From contig NZ_CP014168.1 of the NCBI RefSeq assembly GCF_001717955.1, positions 3,689,501 through 3,753,500 of the forward strand: a DNA stretch of 64,000 nucleotides, written 5' to 3'. Source of the DNA: Sphingomonas panacis (GTDB lineage: Bacteria; Pseudomonadota; Alphaproteobacteria; Sphingomonadales; Sphingomonadaceae). The notes beneath the pieces are model-generated. The model was given only the letters and a program-made list of their open reading frames with translations, did no database searches and was not told where the DNA came from. A program made the translations under genes and the position numbers. Every line of letters begins with the position of its first letter. Position 1 is the first letter of the stretch. Below, in pieces: positions 1-7,110 of this stretch.

Positions 1-842
1 AGGCCGCGCGATCCGCCGATGATGAGAACATTCCGCCCTTCGAAATCCGCCATGCCGACGAAGGCGCGCATGTCTTGCGTCGTCGGCTGCGTCACCGGCG
101 GCGAGCGCACGAACGTCCTGACCGTACCCCGAAGACCGCAACCACGGACGGCGATGTCCAGAAGCCGGACATCCGGCCGCGCGCGCTCGACCTTGAAGGC
201 CATGCCGTAGGCAGGCGTCGCAAGCTCGTCAAACGTGACATCGAGACCAGCGAGAATCGAGTGCAATCCGGGTGTTATCATGCCGACGATGGTCGATAGT
301 CCGGCCAGGCCACTGACGGCAGCGTCGCCGATCGTACGCCGCAAGGCGGGAAAGCCCGAGGCGATCGCCAGTACCCGCATGGTGCCCGCGGCTTTGGCAG
401 CCTCTTCGAAGTCGAGCGAGCTTGGTTCCGACGGAATGTCGATCATGTCCGACGAGACTCCGACATCGTCCTCACGAGCCGACCTCGGCCGCTCTTCGTG
501 GCGAAGGTTGAAGACGGCCAGACGCGACCGTGCCGAATATACCTCCAGACGCGTGCCGTTGCGCGTCGTGCTCGCGCGAGCTTCGACCAGATCGCCGACC
601 TCGACGAACTTATCGAAGCGCGCGCTGATCGCGGAGACGGTCTCGACGCCGCCAGCGTTTAGCCAGCATTCGAGCGCCCAGAGCATGGCATGGACGCCAT
701 GCACCACCACGACGCCAGCCTGCGTGCGTCGCGCCGCCAACCGATCGAGGTGGAGCGGGTTTCGATCGCCCGAAATTCGCGCGAACACTTCCTGATCCGA
801 CATTTCGAAGCGCTTGCGACCGATACACCATGCGTCCGACAC
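1..842 (-). CDS. MaoC-like dehydratase / SDR multidomain protein (3' part outside window)
   Basis: About 280 codons are visible and the frame runs off the left edge. The GTG at 842 is preferred because GAGGAGG lies 5 bases upstream; the first ATG (803) would cut into the fold. Residues about 1-130 form a hot-dog domain with the MaoC hydratase motif ISGDRNPLHLD (about residues 23-33) and a following VHGVHAM helix. Residues about 160-255 look like a second, more diverged hot-dog domain. The Rossmann start VLIIGGSRGL then begins a short-chain dehydrogenase domain at the edge. By family knowledge MaoC domains hydrate or dehydrate enoyl thioesters and such SDRs reduce 3-oxoacyl groups, so an acyl-CoA/ACP-modifying role is inferred. 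It follows the YihY-HAD gene on the same strand after 74 bases. Substrate and pathway are unknown. Confidence 0.72.
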   Translation of the reverse strand, partial: MSDAWCIGRKRFEMSDQEVFARISGDRNPLHLDRLAARRTQAGVVVVHGVHAMLWALECWLNAGGVETVSAISARFDKFVEVGDLVEARASTTRNGTRLEVYSARSRLAVFNLRHEERPRSAREDDVGVSSDMIDIPSEPSSLDFEEAAKAAGTMRVLAIASGFPALRRTIGDAAVSGLAGLSTIVGMITPGLHSILAGLDVTFDELATPAYGMAFKVERARPDVRLLDIAVRGCGLRGTVRTFVRSPPVTQPTTQDMRAFVGMADFEGRNVLIIGGSRG

Positions 843-916
843 CTTCGCCTCCTCGACTGCCCGGCAGTGGCTCTACGCTGCGCCTGTCCGACAATCGAGC
901 GTCGGATCGCATGACC

Positions 917-2806
917 CTATTGGCTCAGCGGGGATTCATCGAACCGCGCGAGCAACGTCGCCACATCATCGTACAGCGCGATGGCGCCGGCATCGCGCAG
1001 CACATCGTCCGAAAAGCCACCCGATCGCACCGCGACCGTGCGGATGCCGCATTTGCTCGCCGCCTCGACGTCATAGGGGGTGTCGCCGACCACGATCACC
1101 TCGTCCGGGGTCAGCGGCTTCACCTTCGCCAGCGCCGCCGCGAAGATGTCGCCGGCCGGCTTTGACGTCTCGGCATCGTCGATCGTCGTCATCGCGTGCA
1201 ATGCGTTCTTGATGTCCAGTTGTCCGATGTAATGCTCGACCTCCTTCGCGTCGGCCGAGGAGGCGAGCACGACCTTCCGTCCGCTTTCGTGAACGCGCCG
1301 GACCAGCGCCGCCGCGGCGGGAAACGGCTCCACGCCGTCGAGGTGCTCGCCCTTGAACAGCGCGCCGTGTCGCGCCGAGAGGGCTTCGCGCAGATCCTTG
1401 CTGGCGTCCGGCAGCAACGCCGGGACCAGGAGATCTCCGCCCTTGCCGATCTGCCCACGGATCGCATCGCGCTCGACATGCAGCCCCCGCTCCTCGAACG
1501 CATCATGCCAGGCGGTTACGTGCTGTTCGTTGCTGTCGACGAGCGTTCCATCGACGTCGAAGAATATTGCCTTGATCATAGTATTTTCCTCGGATCGGTC
1601 GCGGCGCAACCAGACGAATGCGGCGGTTCCGCCAAGCAACGCGAGACCCGGCCATCCCCGTCCTTTGCGGAGCAGGGACAAGCCGACGGTTGCCGCCACC
1701 GTCGCGGTAAGGCCGCCCTTCGGCAGCCCGGCGAAGCCGCCCGCCCGCGCGACGATCCGGCCTGTGACGATAGCGCTTGGCACCGAGGATGCGTTCCGCG
1801 ACGGCTTTGGCGCGGGCGTGGCCGCTTTGACGCTCCCGATCGGATGGATGTCATCGGCGGTTTGCGCGCCCTCCGCGACGTGATCCGCCACCCATGCGCC
1901 GCGCTCGCCGATCGGCGCGTGGGAGTTCGTCGTGTCCCGCGCGGTCTGGTGTTCGAGTTCGGCGTTCAACTCCGCCCCGAACAACAGGATATAGCTCGAC
2001 AGATACAGCCACGTCAGCGTGATCACGACCGTGCCGAGCGAGCCATAGGTCGCATTGTAATTGCCGAAATTGGCGACGTAGATGCCGAAGCCGATCGTCA
2101 ACGCCAACCACATCAACGCCGCGAACAGCGACCCCGGCGTGAGCCAGATCCACCGTGCGCGCCGGCGCGACGGGCCATAGCGGTACAAGGTCGCCGCACC
2201 GGCTGCGCCCGCGAGCATCAGCAGGCCGTAAACGGCGATCTTCCCGACCGCGATCAGGATGTCAGGCGCGTTTGGGACAAGCGTTTCGAGATAGCCGAGC
2301 GTGGTGATCGCCGTCAGCGCCAGCATTGCGACGATGACGGCCATTGTCGTCATTGTCAGCGCCAGCACGTTGACCTGGACGAAGCTGCGCGTCTCCTGCT
2401 CCTCATACGCGACGTTGAGCGCGGTGATGATCGCGCCCGCGCCATTGCGCGCGCCGAACAGAGCGAGTGCCAGCGCGATGAGCAGGCCCAGGCCCTTCTT
2501 GCCGTCCGAAGTCTTGACGACGTTCATCAATTGCTCGCCGATCAGCGTCGCGACGTCCGCCGGCATCACCGAGGTGAGTTTGGTCATGTCGCGCATCACG
2601 GTCGGCGGATCGGCGACGATGCCGTAGACGAGCACGGTCGCGCCGAGCAGCGGGACGAGCGCGAGAAATCCGTAGAACGCGACGCCAGCGGCAATCAGCC
2701 CGATATTATCCGAGCCGGTCTCCGCCCAGGTCCGCTGTAAGACCGCGCGCCACGCCGCCAACGGCATATGCCACGGATTGACGGCATCATGCCCTTGCTT
2801 GTCCAC
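917..2806 (-). CDS. YihY/BrkB family membrane protein fused to HAD-superfamily phosphatase
   Basis: One uninterrupted frame of 629 residues starting at GTG 2806. Residues about 15-300 are a YihY (formerly ribonuclease BN) inner-membrane domain with about six hydrophobic segments. Residues about 300-400 are a linker with another hydrophobic stretch, the usual tail of sphingomonad YihY proteins. Residues 410-629 are a complete subfamily IA HAD hydrolase: nucleophile motif FFDVDGTLVDSN, an ASSAD segment, a KP lysine in ETSKPAGD and the acidic motif VVGDTPYD. Such HADs are phosphoglycolate/beta-phosphoglucomutase-like; the substrate cannot be told. There is no stop between the halves, but an in-frame ATG with its own ribosome site (see 1577) could make the HAD alone. 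Either a true fusion or loss of the YihY stop codon; both products may exist. Confidence 0.8.
   Translation of the reverse strand: MDKQGHDAVNPWHMPLAAWRAVLQRTWAETGSDNIGLIAAGVAFYGFLALVPLLGATVLVYGIVADPPTVMRDMTKLTSVMPADVATLIGEQLMNVVKTSDGKKGLGLLIALALALFGARNGAGAIITALNVAYEEQETRSFVQVNVLALTMTTMAVIVAMLALTAITTLGYLETLVPNAPDILIAVGKIAVYGLLMLAGAAGAATLYRYGPSRRRARWIWLTPGSLFAALMWLALTIGFGIYVANFGNYNATYGSLGTVVITLTWLYLSSYILLFGAELNAELEHQTARDTTNSHAPIGERGAWVADHVAEGAQTADDIHPIGSVKAATPAPKPSRNASSVPSAIVTGRIVARAGGFAGLPKGGLTATVAATVGLSLLRKGRGWPGLALLGGTAAFVWLRRDRSEENTMIKAIFFDVDGTLVDSNEQHVTAWHDAFEERGLHVERDAIRGQIGKGGDLLVPALLPDASKDLREALSARHGALFKGEHLDGVEPFPAAAALVRRVHESGRKVVLASSADAKEVEHYIGQLDIKNALHAMTTIDDAETSKPAGDIFAAALAKVKPLTPDEVIVVGDTPYDVEAASKCGIRTVAVRSGGFSDDVLRDAGAIALYDDVATLLARFDESPLSQ
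1577..1591 (-). promoter_or_regulatory. Internal ribosome binding site and ATG for the HAD domain
   Basis: GAGG at 1588-1591, eight bases before an in-frame ATG (1577-1579) that begins MIKAIFFDVDGTLVD. The site sits exactly where a stand-alone HAD gene of 220 residues would start. This suggests internal initiation, or that two separate genes became joined. Confidence 0.55.
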
Positions 2807-2889
2807 CTGTTGCCCCGTTTGTCCGCCACCCAGTCGCGAGGGGCATCAGCACAACCGCCGGATGCGGGCTCCGTTCCTGCCGCTCTCGC

Positions 2890-3612
2890 TCAGTCCGCGC
2901 GCCAGGTGACGACGAGCGCATCGCGGTGCGCGGGCGCGCCATCGCGCGTGATGATCGGTGTGACGCCGTGGCGGATGCGACGATCGTCGAGCACAACCGT
3001 TTCGCCGGGCGTTCCGAGCGTGAAGCGGCCGAGCGGTGTGCCGTCGTCGGCGCCGATCTCGGTCACGCCTTCGGCGACGTTCTCGCGCGCGATCAGCATG
3101 ACGAGAACCCAATCGACGCCGTCGCGGTGGAGGCCTTCGGGCGTCGGGCGGCCGAGTTCGGCGGGCGAGGTTTCGATGCGGAACTGGTGGACCTCGCTGT
3201 GCCACGGCGCGCCCGCATCGCGGTGATCGAGCGTGTCGAACAGTGGCGTGAAGCGGTCGAAGATCGCGCGCAGGATCGCGCCGTCAGCGACTTCGGGTTC
3301 GATCGGATCGAACCAGCGCTGCACGTCGCCGTTGAGCGGGTTGTAGTCGCGGCTCTGGAAATGCGGCTGGTGCGGCTTGCGGTGAAGCGCGCCGGCGCTG
3401 GCTTCGAACGTGGCATGACGGCGGCGGCGGTAGCGGCCGCCGTCGGCCATGTAGCGATCAGGGCCGAGACGATCCCAAGATCCGGCGAACAGCGCCCATT
3501 CGGACTCGGACCAGCCGAGCAGACCACGCGCCGCCGGTGCGGGCATATGCAGGAACGCGTGTTCGGCAAGAGCGTCGACGATCGGCTGGGTGTCGGGTTC
3601 GGTGATCGCCAC
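2890..3612 (-). CDS. 2-oxoglutarate/Fe(II) dioxygenase family protein
   Basis: 240 residues, ATG start at 3612. The fold matches the small 2OG-Fe oxygenase family that includes free amino-acid hydroxylases (isoleucine/leucine dioxygenase type). The Fe-binding triad is visible as H162-x-D164 in EGLHRDGVDW and H215 in RRIRHGVTP, with R230 a likely 2-oxoglutarate anchor. No signal peptide, so cytoplasmic. It lies 64 bases downstream of the TetR-type gene and 84 bases upstream of the YihY-HAD gene, all on the minus strand. An amino-acid or related small-molecule hydroxylase is the best guess; the substrate is not determinable. Confidence 0.75.
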   Translation of the reverse strand: MAITEPDTQPIVDALAEHAFLHMPAPAARGLLGWSESEWALFAGSWDRLGPDRYMADGGRYRRRRHATFEASAGALHRKPHQPHFQSRDYNPLNGDVQRWFDPIEPEVADGAILRAIFDRFTPLFDTLDHRDAGAPWHSEVHQFRIETSPAELGRPTPEGLHRDGVDWVLVMLIARENVAEGVTEIGADDGTPLGRFTLGTPGETVVLDDRRIRHGVTPIITRDGAPAHRDALVVTWRAD

Positions 3613-3676
3613 GGCTTGTCCTTCGGGAAAGATGCGTGCCCGGCCATAGGCCCGCCGCCCCGCGCCCGGAAGGGCG

Positions 3677-4348
3677 CTATTCGGCCTGTTTGAGATAGGT
3701 CAAACACATCCGCCCGAGTTCCGCCTTGAGTTCGGCCCAGTCACGCAGGCTGGCCGATTCGCCGGTCGAGCCGAGACTGAGCTGGCGCGCCAAGGTTGCG
3801 AAGATGATGTGGAATGCCGCCTTCGCCTTCTGTTCGTGACGATTGCCGCAAAATTCGGCGCGGTAGCCGAGCATCGCGGCGACGGCGGCTTCTTCCGAGC
3901 GGAACGCGCGCTGCTTGCCGGGTTCGGAGACGAGCGGATCGAACGAGGCGCGCTGCATCGACAGGCGCAGCAGCGGTGCGTGCTGGCGAAGTACCTCGGC
4001 ATAGGATTCGACGTAGCGCGGCATGAACGCGGCCAGATCGGCCGAAGCGGCGACGACCTCGGCCATCATCGTCGCTTCGTCGGCGGCGATGCGTTCGAGT
4101 TCATTGGCGATCACCGCGCGGACGAGATTGTCCTTGCTCTCGAAACGCAGATAGATCGAGCCGATCGAAACCTTGCCCCCCTTGCTGACTTCCTGGAGCG
4201 TGAACTCCTCGTTACCGCGTTCGAGCATCAATTTCTCGGCGGCGGCGAGCATCCGCCCAAGCGACGCCTTGCTTCGGCCCTGCTGCGGCTGGCGACTGAC
4301 CGATTCGGGAACGAGCATCGGCTCGGCGGCTTTGGTACTGCGTGGCAT
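3677..4348 (-). CDS. TetR/AcrR family transcriptional regulator
   Basis: 223 residues from ATG 4348. The N-terminal helix-turn-helix is at about residues 30-75, including FTLQEVSKGGKVSIGSIYLR and SKDNLV, the classic TetR signature. The C-terminal ligand/dimer domain is all-helical, and the ligand is unknown. A longer frame reaching 4615 exists but would run through the deglycosidase terminator and beta-subunit gene, so 4348 is chosen. A perfect 12-bp palindrome lies 14 bases upstream (4362-4373) and may be its own operator. It is separated from the deglycosidase genes by an intrinsic terminator, so it is probably a separate transcript. Confidence 0.85.
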   Translation of the reverse strand: MPRSTKAAEPMLVPESVSRQPQQGRSKASLGRMLAAAEKLMLERGNEEFTLQEVSKGGKVSIGSIYLRFESKDNLVRAVIANELERIAADEATMMAEVVAASADLAAFMPRYVESYAEVLRQHAPLLRLSMQRASFDPLVSEPGKQRAFRSEEAAVAAMLGYRAEFCGNRHEQKAKAAFHIIFATLARQLSLGSTGESASLRDWAELKAELGRMCLTYLKQAE

Positions 4349-4361
4349 GACCGACCTATCG

Positions 4362-4373
4362 CGTTCTAGAACG
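4362..4373. promoter_or_regulatory. Candidate TetR operator (12-bp perfect palindrome)
   Basis: CGTTCTAGAACG reads the same on both strands and sits 14 bases before the start codon of the TetR-type gene. Related half-sites (CGATAACG, ATTCGTTCC) follow. Autoregulation is inferred from position only. Confidence 0.45.
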
Positions 4374-4402
4374 ATAACGTCAATTCGTTCCAAACAGCGC
4401 GC

Positions 4403-4433
4403 AAAAAAGGCCGGCCGCATGATGCGACCGGCC
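4403..4433 (-). terminator. Rho-independent terminator of the putative C-glycoside deglycosidase operon
   Basis: On the minus strand, 26 bases after the beta-subunit stop codon, a GC-rich hairpin (arms GGCCGG-CGCAT, ATGCG-CCGGCC with one mismatch) is followed directly by six T residues. It is the cleanest intrinsic terminator in the window and separates this operon from tetR. Confidence 0.85.
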
Positions 4434-4458
4434 CGGAAGAGAGATACAGGAAAGAGGA

Positions 4459-4851
4459 TCAGGCGGCGAGCGCGAGGTCCTTGGTGTCCTTGGTGGTCGG
4501 CACGAAGGGCAAATAGGAGACGCGCATCCGCACCGCGAATTCGATGCGGTGGTTGCCGGGAGTCAGGCCGCCGGCGCGCAGCACGGTGATCTTCGCCTTC
4601 TCGCTGAAATTCCAACGATCGTCATAGACGGTTTCCATCTCGTCGAGCGTGTAGGTCTTGCCGCGCACCGAGAAGCGCACGTCCTCGCGCGCGGCCGGCA
4701 CGCCGTCGACGCTGACGGCGATGTCCTCGATCATCGAAAGGCCGAGGCCGCGATAATACGGCAGCCGGCCGAGAAAGGCGAAGCCGATCGTCTCGCCGTT
4801 CTCGACGACGTTTTCGAACAGCTCGGTGCAGATCATCTTGTTGTCCATCAT
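4459..4851 (-). CDS. Putative C-glycoside deglycosidase beta subunit (DUF6379-type)
   Basis: 130 residues from ATG 4851. The small beta-sandwich-like protein has the pattern of the family first called DUF6379, later found as the small subunit of C-glycoside deglycosidases. Features seen: ENGETIGFAFLGRLPYYRG near the N terminus, the central DVRFSVRGKTYTLDEM segment and the near-terminal RMRVSYLPF. No signal peptide. It begins 14 bases after the alpha-subunit gene and is followed by an intrinsic terminator, so the pair forms a two-gene operon. In characterised systems the beta subunit completes the heteromer that cleaves the sugar-aglycone C-C bond of a 3-oxo-C-glycoside. Assignment rests on family resemblance and on the adjacent alpha-type gene. 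Confidence 0.72.
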   Translation of the reverse strand: MMDNKMICTELFENVVENGETIGFAFLGRLPYYRGLGLSMIEDIAVSVDGVPAAREDVRFSVRGKTYTLDEMETVYDDRWNFSEKAKITVLRAGGLTPGNHRIEFAVRMRVSYLPFVPTTKDTKDLALAA

Positions 4852-4865
4852 GATGCTGTTCTCCC

Positions 4866-5888
4866 TTATGCGGCGACGGATTGGGTGGCGAGGCTGGGCA
4901 CGGTCGTCTCGCCGAGCAATTTGGCGAGCATCACCTGCTGGCGGCGGACCTGCTCGACCGAATCGGGCTCCCGGAAGTCCTCGATCCAGCGATTGCCTTC
5001 ATATTCCGAGCAGATGTAGCCGGTGTAGCCGCCCTGCTGGAGCACGCGGACGATCTCGTCATAGGGGATCGACGGCTCGATATATTCCGGCGTCATTTCG
5101 TAGAACTTGCCGTGGACGTTGTGGATGCGGTGCATGTACTCAAGCATCCGCTTGGGCTCGAAAGCGGCATTGTGGCGCAGCGTCTCGGCCATCGCGATCG
5201 CCGGGCCGACGCCGCCCATCTCGCGGACGTTGAGGATGACGTATTCGGAAAGAACCCGGTCTTCGTAAGCCTTGATGATATAGTCGGCGATGTTGGCCGG
5301 CACGCCGACCCGCTTGAACTTCTCGGCCCAGACCGGCGGGAAGTTGAACAGGAACATTCCCATGTCGGGGAGGAAGCCGAGCGCGTCCGATCCGGACTTC
5401 TCGAAAGCTTCGGCATGGCGGATGATCCACGGATGATCGAAATGCAGCGGCGCATGCACTTCGATGAGGATCTTGATTCCCTTTTCCTCGGCATAGGGCG
5501 CGGCGGCGACCAGCACCTCGGGCGCGATCGAGACGAGCGCGCGGATGTACTTCATGCCGAGCACGGCGCCGAAATCGATGTCTTTCTTCACGCTCGCGAC
5601 CTGCTCGTCGAACGGCATCGGCCGGTCCTTGTAGCGCTTGTAATCAAGCATGAAGTCATGGCTGACCGGGGTACAATCGTACTTGGCGATCAACTGATGC
5701 CATTCGGCGACCTTTGCGTCGTCGATGCCGATCTCGGGCCAGCCCCAGAAGGTCTGCTCGCCGATGATCTCGATTCCGTCCGCGCCGAGTTCGGCGCAGG
5801 TGCGGATGCAATCTTCCAGGTTCATCTTGCCCTGGAAGGTCTCGTTCTGGAAACTGTACAGGCTTACGCCGCGCTTGATCGAAGTCAC
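4866..5888 (-). CDS. Putative C-glycoside deglycosidase alpha subunit (xylose-isomerase-like TIM barrel)
   Basis: 340 residues from GTG 5888, chosen because GGAGAGG lies five bases upstream; the longer frame adds an unrelated, basic N terminus. It is an AP-endonuclease-2/xylose-isomerase-like TIM barrel. Likely divalent-metal ligands at strand ends are E143 (in LIEVHAP), D175 (in FLPDMGM), H259 (in HNVHGKF) and E295 (in CSEYEGNRW); H145 is a candidate catalytic base. This layout fits the alpha subunit of Mn-dependent C-glycoside deglycosidases, and the next gene is the matching beta type. The partner 3-oxidase that prepares the substrate is not in this window. A plain sugar isomerase/epimerase remains possible, but the paired beta subunit argues against it. 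Confidence 0.72.
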   Translation of the reverse strand: MTSIKRGVSLYSFQNETFQGKMNLEDCIRTCAELGADGIEIIGEQTFWGWPEIGIDDAKVAEWHQLIAKYDCTPVSHDFMLDYKRYKDRPMPFDEQVASVKKDIDFGAVLGMKYIRALVSIAPEVLVAAAPYAEEKGIKILIEVHAPLHFDHPWIIRHAEAFEKSGSDALGFLPDMGMFLFNFPPVWAEKFKRVGVPANIADYIIKAYEDRVLSEYVILNVREMGGVGPAIAMAETLRHNAAFEPKRMLEYMHRIHNVHGKFYEMTPEYIEPSIPYDEIVRVLQQGGYTGYICSEYEGNRWIEDFREPDSVEQVRRQQVMLAKLLGETTVPSLATQSVAA

Positions 5889-6021
5889 GATACCTCTCCG
5901 CTTTCTGCGTCCGAAACGCCGGGTAGTTTGAGTGCGGAGAGTGACGGTGGCGCGCCCTTCGGGCGTGCTCACGGCGTACCGGCTGTGCGGATACGCCCTC
6001 TCCTGAGGTCTACGCCTCGAT

Positions 6022-6037
6022 TGGAATTTTCATTCCA
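6022..6037. promoter_or_regulatory. Candidate operator: inverted repeat TGGAAT-N4-ATTCCA
   Basis: Perfect 6-bp inverted repeat with a 4-base spacer about 134 bases upstream of the deglycosidase alpha start codon; a second TGGAATTA half-site lies about 40 bases further out. The spacing and arms recall IclR-type operators. No IclR gene is in the window, so the cognate regulator is unknown. Confidence 0.4.
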
Positions 6038-6240
6038 CTTTTGTATGGTGACGTCAAGGTGGCGGCTTCGCCGAAAGTGGAATTATGGTTTTGTTCTGGC
6101 TGACGCGCGGGTCCTTCGACACACCTCGATACGCTCTGCGGGCGATTCGGCGGTTGGTCAGGACGAACGGAGCTGCCGAAGACGCGCAAGCCGGAATGTG
6201 ACCGGATGGGCGCTACGACAGAGGCTGGGTTGGGGAGATA

Positions 6241-6297
6241 GCGCGCCGCGGGCAAAGTCCGCGTCGTCGGACGGCGCTTTGGCGCCGCCGGCCGCGC
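6241..6297 (-). repeat. Palindromic repeat family F, copy 1
   Basis: On the minus strand it reads GGCCGGCGGCGCC, then an AGCGCCG arm, then CCGACGACGCGG with a second hairpin. It lies immediately downstream of ffs in the sense direction. Homologous copies are at 10061-10129 and 22320-22390, each also just downstream of a transcription unit. Confidence 0.6.
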
Positions 6298-6332
6298 ACG
6301 CTGCGCAGCTTTGCTGCGTCTTGTGCAGCGTG

Positions 6333-6425
6333 CGGTAGGAGCCGGGCGACCCGTGGCGAAATCGTTGTGGCTGCTGCCTTCCGGCCCTGACCAAGTTGGC
6401 GACGACCACGCCCGCCCGACTCCCG
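6333..6425 (-). ncRNA. ffs: Signal recognition particle RNA, bacterial small type (4.5S-like)
   Basis: The minus strand contains the diagnostic apical SRP loop region: CCAACTTGGTCAGGGCCGGA followed by AGGCAGCAGCCACAA, which matches the conserved domain IV recognised by Ffh. The ends pair as a long helix (GGGAGTCGGGCG with CGCCCGGCTCC). The RNA joins Ffh to target inner-membrane proteins co-translationally. Ends are estimated from the terminal helix and may be a few bases off. Confidence 0.9.
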
Positions 6426-6430
6426 CTGCG

Positions 6431-6459
6431 CATATGGCGGGGTAAGGCCCGCGGATCAA
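6431..6459 (-). promoter_or_regulatory. Sigma-70-type promoter of ffs
   Basis: Minus strand: TTGATC (6454-6459), 17-base spacer, CATATG (6431-6436), then about 7 bases to the predicted RNA 5' end. Good spacing and position; hexamers are approximate consensus matches. Confidence 0.6.
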
Positions 6460-6474
6460 GAGAGGATCGTGGTT

Positions 6475-6499
6475 GGGCGCGCCGCCTTGCGGCGCGCCC
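6475..6499 (-). terminator. Hairpin downstream of the small secreted protein gene
   Basis: Eleven perfect base pairs (GGGCGCGCCGC / GCGGCGCGCCC) with a CTT loop, starting 15 bases after the stop codon of the gene at 6515. No T-run, so termination is inferred. Confidence 0.5.
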
Positions 6500-6514
6500 G
6501 TTGATATCGCGGGT

Positions 6515-6742
6515 TTACCAGCGCACGGTGCGGCAGATGCGGACCTTGCGATGATGACGCCATTCCATCTTGCAGACGCGGCGGTTGTGGTTGCGCCAGC
6601 CGGGGCGGCGTTCGTTGTGGCGCACGCTATGCCGCACGACGGTGCGCTCACGCACGACTCGCTCATGGCTCTGCGCGGTGGCGGCGACCGGGGCAAGCGT
6701 GGCTACGGCGAGGCACGCCGACAGGATCAGCTTCAACTTCAT
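6515..6742 (-). CDS. Small secreted Arg/His-rich protein of unknown function
   Basis: 75 residues from ATG 6742; AAGGAG lies nine bases upstream, which fixes this start over the longer frame. Residues 1-23 are a clear signal peptide (MKLKLILSACLAVATLAPVA, likely cleavage after the ATAQ that follows). The mature part is short and very basic (HNERRPGWRNHNRRV, HHRKVRICRTVRW) with two cysteines (residues about 57 and 70). Many sphingomonads carry such tiny exported basic proteins; no function is known to me. It stands alone between the ferredoxin gene and ffs. Confidence 0.7.
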   Translation of the reverse strand: MKLKLILSACLAVATLAPVAATAQSHERVVRERTVVRHSVRHNERRPGWRNHNRRVCKMEWRHHRKVRICRTVRW

Positions 6743-6786
6743 GGCATTCGCTCCTTTTATGCCTTGAGGGCACGGGAGCGTAATGA

Positions 6787-7110
6787 TCAGCGGCCCTGCA
6801 TGTTCCGTGATTCGCCCGGAATTGTGACCGTTAGCGCACGTTCGACCTGGATCTGACAGGCGAGCCGGCTGTGTCGCGTCGCCCCGCTGGCGAGATCGAG
6901 CAGGTCTTCCTCCGCCTCGCTGGCCGGCGGCAACAGCGCGAAATCCGCCGCGTCGACGATGACGTGGCAGGTCGAGCACGCCATCTGCCCCTCGCACGTG
7001 CCTTCGAGCGGCTGGCCCGCGTTCTGCGCGACTTCGAGCAGCCTGTCGCCGGCGGACGCCTGCGCCGTGCTGCGCGTCCCGTTCGCGGCGATGAAGGTAA
7101 CGGGGATCAT
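6787..7110 (-). CDS. fdx: [2Fe-2S] ferredoxin, adrenodoxin/Isc type
   Basis: 107 residues, ATG 7110. Cluster ligands are C39, C45, C48 (C-x5-C-x2-C in TCEGQMACSTCH) and C85, the adrenodoxin-type pattern. The DxxE-rich acidic region (SEAEEDLLDLA) is a usual partner-docking surface. Its start codon overlaps the stop of the upstream cysteine desulfurase by four bases (ATGA), so it is translationally coupled to Fe-S assembly genes and probably supplies electrons for cluster formation. Confidence 0.88.
   Translation of the reverse strand: MIPVTFIAANGTRSTAQASAGDRLLEVAQNAGQPLEGTCEGQMACSTCHVIVDAADFALLPPASEAEEDLLDLASGATRHSRLACQIQVERALTVTIPGESRNMQGR

Larger units (their letters stand above)
5889..6332. 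other. Non-coding interval upstream of the deglycosidase operon
   Basis: 444 bases with no credible gene on either strand; long frames here are antisense to the deglycosidase genes or to ffs. It holds the presumed promoter of the deglycosidase operon, a perfect inverted repeat (6022-6037) and a copy of palindromic repeat family F (6241-6297) just beyond the 3' end of ffs. Confidence 0.6.

Noticed and set aside
1196..2740. 514-codon plus-strand frame opposite the YihY-HAD gene
   Set aside because: Antisense shadow; no membrane segments or motifs and extreme Arg/Gln content.
4881..6338. 485-codon open frame on the plus strand over the deglycosidase alpha gene
   Set aside because: It is antisense to a clear family member, has no domain motif and runs into ffs; typical shadow of GC-rich codon use.
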